Part shown: piece by piece, positions 1 to 6,043 of the stretch
Numbering within the stretch: the stretch's first letter is position 1
Layout of the letters: the number at the start of each line of letters is the position of its first letter
Assembly: GCA_949451265.1 (NCBI GenBank)
Contig: CASTQR010000094.1
Span: 1 to 6,535 of the forward strand
Source: an uncultured Eubacteriales bacterium
Lineage (GTDB): Bacteria > Bacillota_A > Clostridia > Oscillospirales > Oscillospiraceae
Direction of reading: 5' to 3'
DNA length: 6,535 nucleotides
The notes under the pieces: model-generated
Database searches by the model: none
The model's input: only the letters and a program-made list of their open reading frames with translations
Told to the model about the DNA's origin: nothing
Translations under genes and position numbers: made by a program

Positions 1-612
1 TACGACCTGAAGGACGGCCAGGGCCGCATCACCATCGGCGGGGTGGACATCCGCCGGATCCGCCGGGAGGATCTCCGCCGCCAGATCGGCATGGTGTTAC
101 AGGAGCCCTTCCTGTTTTCCCAGACCATCCGGGAGAACATCGCCGCCGCCCGCCCGGACGCCCCGGAGGAGGAGCTGCGCCGCTGCGCCGACGTGGCCTG
201 CGTGGACGACGCCATCTCCGAGCTGGCCCAGGGCTACGACACCATTGTGGGCGAGCGGGGCGTCACCCTGTCCGGCGGGCAGAAGCAGCGGGTGGCCATC
301 GCCCGGATGCTGCTGCAAAACGCCCCCGTCATGGTGTTCGACGACTCCCTGTCCGCCGTGGACGCGGAGACGGACGCCAAAATCCGCGCCGCCCTCAAGG
401 AGCGCATGGCGGACGCTACGGTCATACTCATCTCCCACCGGGTGACCACCCTCATGCAGGCGGATCAGATCCTGGTGCTGGACGGGGGCCGCGTGGCGGA
501 CATCGGCACCCATGCCGACCTCATCACCCGCCCCGGCATCTATAAAGAAATCTACGACATTCAAATGAGCAGCGACGATAGGGCGCTGATCGGGGAAGGG
601 GGGGACGCCTGA
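1..612 (+). CDS. ABC exporter half-transporter with degenerate ATPase site, C-terminal part (5' end outside window)
   Basis: This is the last 203 residues of an ABC transporter subunit, most of the nucleotide-binding domain. The frame is open from base 1, so the membrane domain and Walker A lie upstream. Visible motifs, in fragment numbering, are the Q-loop Gln34 (MVLQEPFLF), signature LSGGQKQR at 90-97, Walker B ending in Asp114, D-loop SAVD and H-loop His146 (ISHR). The residue after the Walker B Asp is Asp115 where an active ATPase has Glu. In heterodimeric exporters of the TM287/288 and BmrCD type, this marks the subunit that contributes Walker A/B to the degenerate site. Its stop shares one base with the next gene's ATG (TGATG), which suggests translational coupling and a shared complex. 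The role would be ATP-driven export across the cytoplasmic membrane. The substrate cannot be read from the sequence; drug or lipid export is the family's usual role. Confidence 0.95.
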   Translation, partial: YDLKDGQGRITIGGVDIRRIRREDLRRQIGMVLQEPFLFSQTIRENIAAARPDAPEEELRRCADVACVDDAISELAQGYDTIVGERGVTLSGGQKQRVAIARMLLQNAPVMVFDDSLSAVDAETDAKIRAALKERMADATVILISHRVTTLMQADQILVLDGGRVADIGTHADLITRPGIYKEIYDIQMSSDDRALIGEGGDA

Positions 613-2441
613 TGGCCGCCTTTGACGAACAGGACTACACGAAAGACTTTGACCTGAACATCTGGAAGCGCCTGCTGCCCATTCTGGCCCGCTATAAGAC
701 CACCATCATCGCCATGATCGCCGTCAACGGCCTCACCGCCGTCATCGACGTGGCCATCCCCCTGTTCCAGCAGTACGCCATCCAGCACTTCATTGAGGCG
801 GACACCCTGGACGGCCTGCCCCTGTTCGCCCTGGCCTACCTGGGGGCCATCCTGCTGGAGGCCGTCATGGTGGTGGGCTTCGCCCGGCAGGCCATGCACG
901 TGGAGATGTACCTGGGCCGGGACCTGCGTCAGGATCTCTTTCAGCACTTGCAGACCCTGTCCCTGTCCTTCTACAACGTCACCCCCGTGGGCTACCTCAT
1001 CACCCGGGTGATGAACGACACCAACCGCATCGCCGGAAACATCGCCTGGAACCTGACGGATATGGCCTGGGCCCTGCTGTACGTGATCGGCGTGTTCGCC
1101 GCCATGCTGGCCCTGAACTGGAAGCTGGCCCTGGTGGTGATTGTCGTGGTGCCCGTCATCGCCGTGCTGACCGTCTACTTTGAGCCCCGCATCCTCCACT
1201 GGAACCGGAAGGTGCGCAAGATCAACTCCAAGATCACCGGGGCCTTCAACGAGGGCATCTCCGGCGCCAAGACCTCCAAAACCATGGTGATCGAGGACCA
1301 GGAGATCGGCTCCTTCCGGGACCTCACCGGCTCCATGCGGCAGTCCGGCGTCCGGGCTGCCCGGCTCAACGCCGTCTATATCCCCCTTGCCCTGTTCTTC
1401 TCCTCCATGGCCGTGGCCATCGTGCTGCTGCGGGGAGGCTACCTGGTGGTGGGCCAGGTGCTGGACATCGCCACCCTGTCCGTGTTCCTCACCTACGCCA
1501 TGGGCATCTTCGAGCCCATCCAGCAGACCGCCGCCAACCTGGCGGAGTTCATCGCCCTGCAAGCCTCCATCGAGCGGGTCACCGGCCTGCTGGACGAGAA
1601 GCCCCAGATCACCGACACCCCCGAAGTCGTCGAGAAATACGGCGACGCCTTCCACCCCAAGCGGGAGAACTGGGAGCCTATCAAGGGGGACATCGAGTTC
1701 CGGGACGTGACCTTCCGCTACCCCGACGGGGGCGGCAACGTGCTGGAACACTTTCACCTGAAAATCCCCGCCGGCACTACCGTGGCCATCGTGGGCGAGA
1801 CCGGGGCGGGGAAGTCTACACTTGTCAACCTGGCCTGCCGCTTCTTCGAGCCCACCGAGGGCCAAATCCTCATCGACGGCCGGGACTACCGGGAGCGCAG
1901 CCAGCTCTGGCTCCACTCCTCCATCGGCTACGTGCTGCAAAGCCCCCACCTGTTCTCCGGCACCGTCCGGGACAATATCCGCTACGGCCGCCTGGACGCC
2001 GCCGACGCCGAGATCGAGGCGGCGGCACGCGCCGTCTCCGCCGACACGGTGGTGGCCAAGCTGGACAAGGGCTGGGACAGCCCCGTGGGCGAGGGGGGCG
2101 ACCGCCTGTCCACCGGGGAGAAGCAGCTCATCTCCTTCGCCCGGGCGGTGCTGGCGGATCCCCGGATCTTCGTGCTGGATGAGGCCACCTCCTCCATCGA
2201 CACCCAGACGGAGCAGCTCATCCAGCAGGCCATCGACCACCTGCTGGAGGACCGCACCTCCTTCCTCATCGCCCACCGCCTGTCCACCATCCGCAAGGCG
2301 GATTTAATCCTGGTGGTGCGGGACGGCAAAATCGTGGAGCAGGGCACCCATGAAACCCTCCTCCGGGCCCGGGGCTACTACCACGACCTGTACAGCAAGC
2401 AGTTCGCCGAGGAAAACGCGGCGAAAATTTTGGGGGCGTGA
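612..2441 (+). CDS. ABC exporter half-transporter, catalytic-Glu subunit (membrane domain plus ATPase)
   Basis: Complete 609-residue protein, normal length for a fused membrane/ATPase half-transporter. About six hydrophobic segments lie near residues 29-50, 70-92, 147-166, 170-190, 252-272 and 277-300. A linker near 338-360 leads into the nucleotide-binding domain. That domain shows A-loop Tyr370, Walker A GETGAGKST at 395-403, Q-loop Gln443, signature LSTGEKQ at 499-505, Walker B Asp523 with catalytic Glu524, D-loop SSID and H-loop His555. The signature departs from LSGGQ (Thr for Gly, Glu for Gln) while the Glu is intact, the mirror image of the upstream subunit. The pair should therefore form one competent site (this Walker A/B with the partner's LSGGQ) and one degenerate site. 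A purine run at 592-606 serves as ribosome binding site, and the ATG overlaps the upstream stop. The family is clear; the substrate is unknown. Confidence 0.97.
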   Translation: MAAFDEQDYTKDFDLNIWKRLLPILARYKTTIIAMIAVNGLTAVIDVAIPLFQQYAIQHFIEADTLDGLPLFALAYLGAILLEAVMVVGFARQAMHVEMYLGRDLRQDLFQHLQTLSLSFYNVTPVGYLITRVMNDTNRIAGNIAWNLTDMAWALLYVIGVFAAMLALNWKLALVVIVVVPVIAVLTVYFEPRILHWNRKVRKINSKITGAFNEGISGAKTSKTMVIEDQEIGSFRDLTGSMRQSGVRAARLNAVYIPLALFFSSMAVAIVLLRGGYLVVGQVLDIATLSVFLTYAMGIFEPIQQTAANLAEFIALQASIERVTGLLDEKPQITDTPEVVEKYGDAFHPKRENWEPIKGDIEFRDVTFRYPDGGGNVLEHFHLKIPAGTTVAIVGETGAGKSTLVNLACRFFEPTEGQILIDGRDYRERSQLWLHSSIGYVLQSPHLFSGTVRDNIRYGRLDAADAEIEAAARAVSADTVVAKLDKGWDSPVGEGGDRLSTGEKQLISFARAVLADPRIFVLDEATSSIDTQTEQLIQQAIDHLLEDRTSFLIAHRLSTIRKADLILVVRDGKIVEQGTHETLLRARGYYHDLYSKQFAEENAAKILGA

Positions 2442-2475
2442 GAGGCTTCCCGCCCTCCCGTCGTCAAGCGATGAA

Positions 2476-2511
2476 AAAGGCCCCGCCGGACAAATCCCCG
2501 GCGGGGCCTTT
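2476..2511. terminator. Bidirectional rho-independent terminator between convergent genes
   Basis: A perfect 11-bp GC stem pairs GGCCCCGCCGG (2479-2489) with CCGGCGGGGCC (2498-2508) around an 8-nt loop. Three A-T pairs (2476-2478 with 2509-2511) extend it. The T tract is TTT followed by CCTTA on the + strand and TTTTT on the - strand. It therefore suits both the ABC gene ending at 2441 and the - strand gene ending at 2524, and is slightly better for the latter. Confidence 0.93.
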
Positions 2512-2523
2512 CCTTATCCTAAT

Positions 2524-3282
2524 TTACGCCTGCACATCCACCTGGGGCGCGGACATGGGCGCGTCCACGTCCACCGTGGCCAGCTGGGTGCCCTCGGAGT
2601 ACCCCTGCACCGCCGCGTCTATGGACGCCTGGGCGCTGATCCCCAGCTGCTCCGCCTGGGCCTTCAGCTCCAGCTTGGTGGCGGTCATCTGGGCGGCGAA
2701 GCGGTTGGCGATCTCCGTCTCCGAGAAATAGCCCGACTCCCGGATGGCCCGCATGGCCTGGCTTTTGCGGAGCTCCTGCTTGACCCGCTGCTCCTCCCGC
2801 CGGCGGTTCTCCCGGGCCATCCGTTTCATGCGGGCCCGGGAGAGCTGTTCCCGGGTCAGCTCCAGCTTCTTCCGGTTGGCCCGGCCCACCGCCTTTCTGG
2901 TCTGGCTGATGGCGGCCTTGATCTGGTCGGCGTGGTCGGGGTCGGACCGGGCCGCGCTCTGGAGCTGGATCAGCCTCCGGCGGGCAAAGCCGGCGGCGGA
3001 ACCCGCCTGGGCGGGAGTGCGGGCCCGGCTGATCCGGGCGTACACCTCCATGGGCGCGTCCCCATACCGGGGGGTGGGCTTGGCCCGCTCCAGCTTCTCC
3101 CGCTGTAAATCGGCCTTCTCCTTGGCGTCCCGGATCATCTCGGTGATGCTGGGCTGCTCCTGCTTCTGCTGCTTCTTCATGGACTGGGCCAGGGGAAGGG
3201 AATAGCCGTAATACGGCTCCTCCTGCTGGCCGATGGTCACCTGATCCTCACGGGAAACGGCGGTAATAGGCCCGCGGCTCAT
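2524..3282 (-). CDS. Basic, helical protein of unknown function (252 aa)
   Basis: I do not recognise this protein. It has no signal peptide and no membrane segment, and lacks Cys and Trp entirely. A Gln-rich N-terminal part (residues 14-45) leads to predicted helices at about 46-68 and 77-181. The stretch 127-181 holds 21 Lys/Arg against 6 Glu/Asp, strongly basic and coiled-coil-like. Residues 185-230 (from GYFSETEIANRFAAQ) resemble a second, Ala-rich helical part. The tail 234-252 is disordered-looking and mildly acidic with two VDV motifs. ATG at 3282 is preferred because AGGAGG lies 8 nt before it; the alternative GTG at 3291 sits inside that site. Base composition matches its neighbours, so it looks native. 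The MATE gene lies 100 bp upstream in the same direction. Binding to nucleic acid or another polyanion is possible from charge alone, but this is a guess. Confidence 0.85.
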   Translation of the reverse strand: MSRGPITAVSREDQVTIGQQEEPYYGYSLPLAQSMKKQQKQEQPSITEMIRDAKEKADLQREKLERAKPTPRYGDAPMEVYARISRARTPAQAGSAAGFARRRLIQLQSAARSDPDHADQIKAAISQTRKAVGRANRKKLELTREQLSRARMKRMARENRRREEQRVKQELRKSQAMRAIRESGYFSETEIANRFAAQMTATKLELKAQAEQLGISAQASIDAAVQGYSEGTQLATVDVDAPMSAPQVDVQA

Positions 3283-3290
3283 CCGGGACA

Positions 3291-3296
3291 CCTCCT
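3291..3296 (-). promoter_or_regulatory. Ribosome binding site fixing the start of the 252-aa gene
   Basis: AGGAGG read on the - strand, 8 nt before the ATG at 3282-3280. The in-frame GTG at 3291-3289 shares a base with this motif, so it cannot be the start served by it. The annotated protein therefore begins three codons later, at the ATG. Confidence 0.88.
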
Positions 3297-3382
3297 TTCT
3301 GCTTCGCTTACACCCTATTTATCGGCAGAAAAGGGGGTTCAGGAAAGGGCCGGAGGAAAAATTTGTGGGTTTGGCCCCGGCG

Positions 3383-4768
3383 CTAACGCCGCCCCTGGGC
3401 CAGCGGCGTGCCCTCCGCATCCATCCGGCGGAACAGCCGCCCCAGTATGCACACCGCCGCGGCGGCCAGCACCACCTCCGCCACCGGCTGGGCGCAGGCC
3501 AGCCCGTACAGGGGGACGAAGCGGTTCAGCACATACAGCGCCGGGATCTCCAGCACGATCTTCCGCAGCACCGCGAAGATCAGGGAGTACCGCCCCAGCC
3601 CGCAGGCCTGGAACACCCCCACCGCCAGGAAATCCATGGCCAGGAAGGGCTGGGCCAGGCACATGCACCGCAGGAATTGGGCGCCGTAGGCCACCACCGC
3701 CTGGGTTTTCATGAACAGCCCCACCAGCGCCCCCGAGGCGAAGAAATACACCGCCGTCACCGACGCCATAAACACCAGGGAGATCCGGGCGGCAAACACC
3801 ACCGCCCGCTTCAGCCTGGGCACGTTCCCCGCCCCGTAGTTGTAGCTCACCAGCGGCATCAGCCCCTGGGACACCCCCATGGCGATGTACATGGGGATCA
3901 TGCTGATCTTGTAGGAGATGCCCATGGCGGCGATGGCGTCCGGCCCGAAGTCGGCGGTGAAGTTGTTCAGCACCGTCATCCCCGTCACGTTCAGCAGGTT
4001 CTGGATGGAGGCGGGCACCCCCACCCCGAACACCCCCCTGGCGATATCCGCCCGGGGCCGGGCCAGGGCGGGGTGGAGGCACACGCAGGTTTTCCCCCGC
4101 CGGACGAACAGCAGCACGAAGAAGTACAGGCAGGCGGCGCAGTTGGACAGGAAGGTGGCGCACCCCGCCCCCGCCGCCCCCATGTCCAGCCCCCAGGGCA
4201 GGATGAATACGGGATCCAGCACGATGTTCAGCAGGCACCCGCTCATGGTGCCCACGCTGGCGTGGAGGGTGGCCCCCTCCGCCCGCACCAGGTAGGCCAG
4301 CACCACGTTGAGGATGGCGGGCACCGCCCCGAAGCTCACCGTCCAGCGCAGGTACTCCCGGGTGGGCTCCAGGGTGTCCCCCGCCGCCCCCAGCAGGGCC
4401 AGCAGGGGGGAGCGCAGCAGGGTGGCCAGCAGGGAGAACAGCGCCCCGCAGATCAGGGCGCACCAGAACCCAAAGGCGGAGCTGCGCCGCACCGTGTCCA
4501 GATCCTTCGACCCCAGGGCGCGGCTCATCATGCTGGAGGAACCCACGCCGAACAGGTTGTTCACCGCGTTGAAGGCCAGCAGCACCGGCGCCGCCAGGGT
4601 GACGGCGGAGTTCTGGATGGGGTTGTCCAGCATCCCCACGAAATAGGTGTCCGCCAGATTGTACAGCACCATCACCAACGAGCTGAGGACGGTGGGCACC
4701 GACAGGGCCAGCACCGCCCGGGGGATGGGCAGAGTTTCAAACAGGGAGGTTTTCCGGGCGTCCTGCAT
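3383..4768 (-). CDS. MATE-family multidrug/cation antiporter
   Basis: Complete 461-residue polytopic membrane protein of the multidrug and toxin extrusion family, the usual length for 12 transmembrane helices. Family hallmarks are NLADTYFVG at 37-45, with the conserved first-helix Asp40 used in ion coupling, and the stretch near 160-205 with VRAEGAT, LNIVLDPVFI and GAAGAGCAT. The second half repeats the fold, with FGPDAIAAMGI and the LMPLVSYNYGAGN segment typical of the MepA/NorM-like members. It would expel cationic compounds in exchange for Na+ or H+; substrates cannot be told. The start ATG has GAGGTG 5 nt upstream on its strand, and a promoter with a perfect -10 lies at 4806-4834. It is divergent from a thioesterase gene. 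No convincing terminator follows it, so the downstream basic-protein gene may share its transcript. Confidence 0.96.
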   Translation of the reverse strand: MQDARKTSLFETLPIPRAVLALSVPTVLSSLVMVLYNLADTYFVGMLDNPIQNSAVTLAAPVLLAFNAVNNLFGVGSSSMMSRALGSKDLDTVRRSSAFGFWCALICGALFSLLATLLRSPLLALLGAAGDTLEPTREYLRWTVSFGAVPAILNVVLAYLVRAEGATLHASVGTMSGCLLNIVLDPVFILPWGLDMGAAGAGCATFLSNCAACLYFFVLLFVRRGKTCVCLHPALARPRADIARGVFGVGVPASIQNLLNVTGMTVLNNFTADFGPDAIAAMGISYKISMIPMYIAMGVSQGLMPLVSYNYGAGNVPRLKRAVVFAARISLVFMASVTAVYFFASGALVGLFMKTQAVVAYGAQFLRCMCLAQPFLAMDFLAVGVFQACGLGRYSLIFAVLRKIVLEIPALYVLNRFVPLYGLACAQPVAEVVLAAAAVCILGRLFRRMDAEGTPLAQGRR

Positions 4769-4805
4769 AGTTTCACCTCAAATTCTTTCAACGTACCGTT
4801 TTTTT

Positions 4806-4834
4806 ATTATAGCACGATCCAGCCGGAATGAATA
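4806..4834 (-). promoter_or_regulatory. Extended -10 promoter of the MATE gene
   Basis: On the - strand TGCTATAAT (4814-4806) is a perfect sigma-A -10 with the TGn extension. At 17-bp spacing the -35 is TATTCA (4834-4829), a weak 3/6 match to TTGACA that the extended -10 can offset. The -10 lies 37 nt before the MATE ATG, giving a leader of about 30 nt. Confidence 0.75.
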
Positions 4835-4836
4835 TA

Positions 4837-4869
4837 GGCGCTGTCCCCCATTTTTATATTGCCAGCGCC
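4837..4869. repeat. 7-bp inverted repeat between divergent promoters (candidate operator)
   Basis: GGCGCTG at 4837-4843 and its exact reverse complement CAGCGCC at 4863-4869 flank a 19-nt AT-rich spacer. The left arm lies just upstream of the MATE -35, and the right arm overlaps the end of the proposed thioesterase -35. The placement suits a regulator binding site controlling both genes. A 7-bp match can arise by chance, and no regulator gene is visible in the window. Confidence 0.4.
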
Positions 4870-4887
4870 GGGGAAATGGTATAAACT
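4859..4887 (+). promoter_or_regulatory. Promoter of the thioesterase gene
   Basis: TTGCCA at 4859-4864 (5/6 match to TTGACA) is followed after 17 bp by TAAACT at 4882-4887 (4/6 match to TATAAT). An overlapping alternative is the extended -10 TGGTATAAA at 4877-4885. Either gives a leader of roughly 20-30 nt before the ATG at 4917. Confidence 0.55.
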
Positions 4888-4904
4888 ATCCTCAACCAAG
4901 GATT

Positions 4905-4909
4905 GGAGG
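4905..4909 (+). promoter_or_regulatory. Ribosome binding site deciding the thioesterase start
   Basis: GGAGG lies 7 nt before the ATG at 4917. The reading frame is open far upstream (to 4647), but that extension runs antisense through the MATE gene and its promoter. This site together with family alignment fixes the start at 4917. Confidence 0.9.
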
Positions 4910-4916
4910 GATTGTA

Positions 4917-5303
4917 ATGGAACTTAACATCGGCCTGAAGGGCCGCGCCGAAACCGTGGTCACCCAGGAAAATACCGCCCAGGCGGTGGGCTCGGGGCTG
5001 GTGCCCGTGTTCGCCACCCCGTATATGATCGCCCTGATGGAAAACGCCGCCGTCAACGCGGTGCAGGACGCTCTGGCCCCGGATGAGGGCACGGTGGGCA
5101 CCCGGCTGGACGTGACCCATGACGCCGCCACCCCCATCGGCCTGAAGGTGTGGGCGGAGGCGGAGCTCACCGCCGTGGAAGGCCGGAAGCTCACCTTTGC
5201 CGTATCCGCCTTTGACGAGCGGGAGAAGATCGGCGGGGGAACCCATCAGCGCTTTGTGATCAAGCCTGAAAAGTTCCTGGCAAAGGTACAGGCCAAGGGG
5301 TAA
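4917..5303 (+). CDS. Hotdog-fold acyl-CoA thioesterase, FlK-like
   Basis: A 128-residue single-domain protein, the usual size for the fluoroacetyl-CoA thioesterase-like hotdog family, which hydrolyses acyl-CoA to free acid and CoA in the cytoplasm. The family pattern is clear: ATPYMIALMENAA at 33-45, GTVGTRLDVTHDA at 58-70 and FAVSAFDE at 94-101. In FlK from Streptomyces cattleya the catalytic residues are Thr42, Glu50 and His76. Here Thr34, Glu42 and His68 have identical spacing, and Gly61 and Arg112 match FlK Gly69 and Arg120 by the same offset. FlK's gating Phe36 corresponds to Leu28, so true fluoroacetyl-CoA specificity is unlikely. A general acyl-CoA housekeeping or detoxifying role is more plausible. 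The gene has its own promoter and terminator and is divergent from the MATE gene. Confidence 0.93.
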   Translation: MELNIGLKGRAETVVTQENTAQAVGSGLVPVFATPYMIALMENAAVNAVQDALAPDEGTVGTRLDVTHDAATPIGLKVWAEAELTAVEGRKLTFAVSAFDEREKIGGGTHQRFVIKPEKFLAKVQAKG

Positions 5304-5346
5304 AGAAAGCCCACCGTCTGCCAAGGGCCGCGCTCCATAAAGGATC

Positions 5347-5386
5347 AAGGGCAAGACAGACCGTTTCGGTTTGCCTTGCCCTTTTT
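5347..5386 (+). terminator. Rho-independent terminator after the thioesterase gene
   Basis: AAGGGCAAG (5347-5355) pairs with CTTGCCCTT (5375-5383). The stem continues inward through ACAGACC and GGTTTGC with one A-C mismatch and one G-U pair to a GTTTC loop. The run TTTTT (5382-5386) follows. On the - strand only TT follows the hairpin, so it serves mainly the + strand gene ending 43 bp upstream. Confidence 0.92.
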
Positions 5387-5397
5387 ATACTGTATAA
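5385..5397. repeat. 13-nt palindrome at the edge of the AT-rich island
   Basis: TTATAC-T-GTATAA is a perfect dyad overlapping the T tract of the terminator. It sits exactly where composition changes. It could be a protein site, an insertion scar or chance in AT-rich sequence. Confidence 0.35.
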
Positions 5398-6032
5398 GCC
5401 CACTAATTTACTTCTTTTGAAGTGTGGTGACTATAAACTTGAAGCTGTCAACCTAAAACTTCCATAACTTTTTCAAATTTATCTTGATAGTGCCTTTTGC
5501 TTGCGGCAGATAGTTTTTGAAAACTTCTCGTCAACTTATCTTTTACAAATGCTCTGCCTTCCTCAATCCCCATACCTTTTTGACCGTATGCTAAATACAA
5601 AAGACTCGGAACGCTGTCAAAGTGTGAGATTGCATCGGCATCGGCAACACATAATTCTTCAAGGCTGATTTTCTCCGCACTGATACTGCCTCTGTGATTT
5701 CTGATACATTTTTGTACCAACGAAATCTTTTTGTCATCATAACCATATCCTTTTAAAATACGATGGGCCATTTCTGCCCCATGGATATGGTGAAGCTCAT
5801 AGAGACTATAATCCGTAACAGAAGCGATATCATGCAGCCAAGCCGCGATCATGACAATTTCCTTATCTGCCCCGTATCGTTCCGCCAGAATTTCCGCGTT
5901 TTTAACCACTGCAATAATGTGATAATAGCAGCCCATTCCAAACTTATTCGTTGGTTTTTGGCACCTATTATATAGTTCAAGCCGTAAATTCTCAAAAATA
6001 TCTTCCCGCATATTTTTACCTCTGTAAATTTC
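5387..6032. other. AT-rich island holding the HD-domain gene
   Basis: Hand count of 5461-6000 gives 214 G+C in 540 bases, about 40%. Two lines counted in the adjacent C-S lyase gene (6061-6180) give 70-73%. The drop begins directly after the thioesterase terminator and ends near 6032, just past the 3' end of the C-S lyase gene, so the segment is one gene plus its 3' flank. No transposase, integrase, terminal repeats or target duplication were seen. Horizontal acquisition is the inference. Confidence 0.75.
5448..6011 (-). CDS. HD-domain phosphohydrolase
   Basis: A 187-residue cytoplasmic protein of the HD superfamily of metal-dependent phosphohydrolases. The metal-binding pattern is His31, the His60-Asp61 doublet in AAWLHDIAS, a further His77 and His106 in IRNHRG, and Asp126 in the VADADAI motif. 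It resembles the small stand-alone HD proteins of about 200 residues that act on nucleotides or phosphate esters; the substrate cannot be inferred. The ATG at 6011 is chosen because AGAGGT lies 6 nt upstream and the conserved fold begins here. The in-frame extension to 6224 is a shadow of the neighbouring lyase gene. It starts 32 nt after that gene's stop on the same strand, so read-through is possible. Its base composition (about 40% GC) and codon use (AT-ending codons) differ sharply from all neighbours, indicating recent acquisition. Confidence 0.92.
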   Translation of the reverse strand: MREDIFENLRLELYNRCQKPTNKFGMGCYYHIIAVVKNAEILAERYGADKEIVMIAAWLHDIASVTDYSLYELHHIHGAEMAHRILKGYGYDDKKISLVQKCIRNHRGSISAEKISLEELCVADADAISHFDSVPSLLYLAYGQKGMGIEEGRAFVKDKLTRSFQKLSAASKRHYQDKFEKVMEVLG

Positions 6033-6043
6033 CACCTTGCCGG

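Noticed and set aside
561..2276. Long 571-codon open frame on the - strand opposite the ABC gene
   Set aside because: It is the antisense shadow of a clear ABC transporter in very GC-rich DNA. The product is dominated by Gly, His, Asp and Val, with no domain pattern or ribosome binding site.
3305..3345. GATAAAT as a -10 element for the unknown basic gene
   Set aside because: No acceptable -35 at 16-18 bp was found, and the match to TATAAT is weak.
3364..3400. Hairpin around the MATE stop codon (CGGCG-TTAG-CGCCG) as a terminator
   Set aside because: The stem is only 5 bp and contains the stop codon. The nearest T run on that strand is too far away.
4380..4440. Tandem-looking CCAGCAGGG units
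   Set aside because: They are Leu/Ala codon runs inside a transmembrane segment of the MATE protein, not an independent repeat array.
3365..4831. 488-codon + strand open frame and a 374-codon - strand frame across the MATE gene
   Set aside because: Both overlap the well-supported MATE gene. Their products are repetitive in His/Gln/Gly or Gly/Ala/Pro and show no family features.
4647..4916. 90-codon N-terminal extension of the thioesterase
   Set aside because: It runs antisense through the MATE gene start and both promoters. The hotdog domain and a good ribosome binding site begin at the ATG at 4917.
5410..5423. ACTTC-TTTT-GAAGT hairpin downstream of the HD gene
   Set aside because: A 5-bp AT-rich stem without a T run is too weak to call a terminator for the - strand gene, though it lies in the right place.
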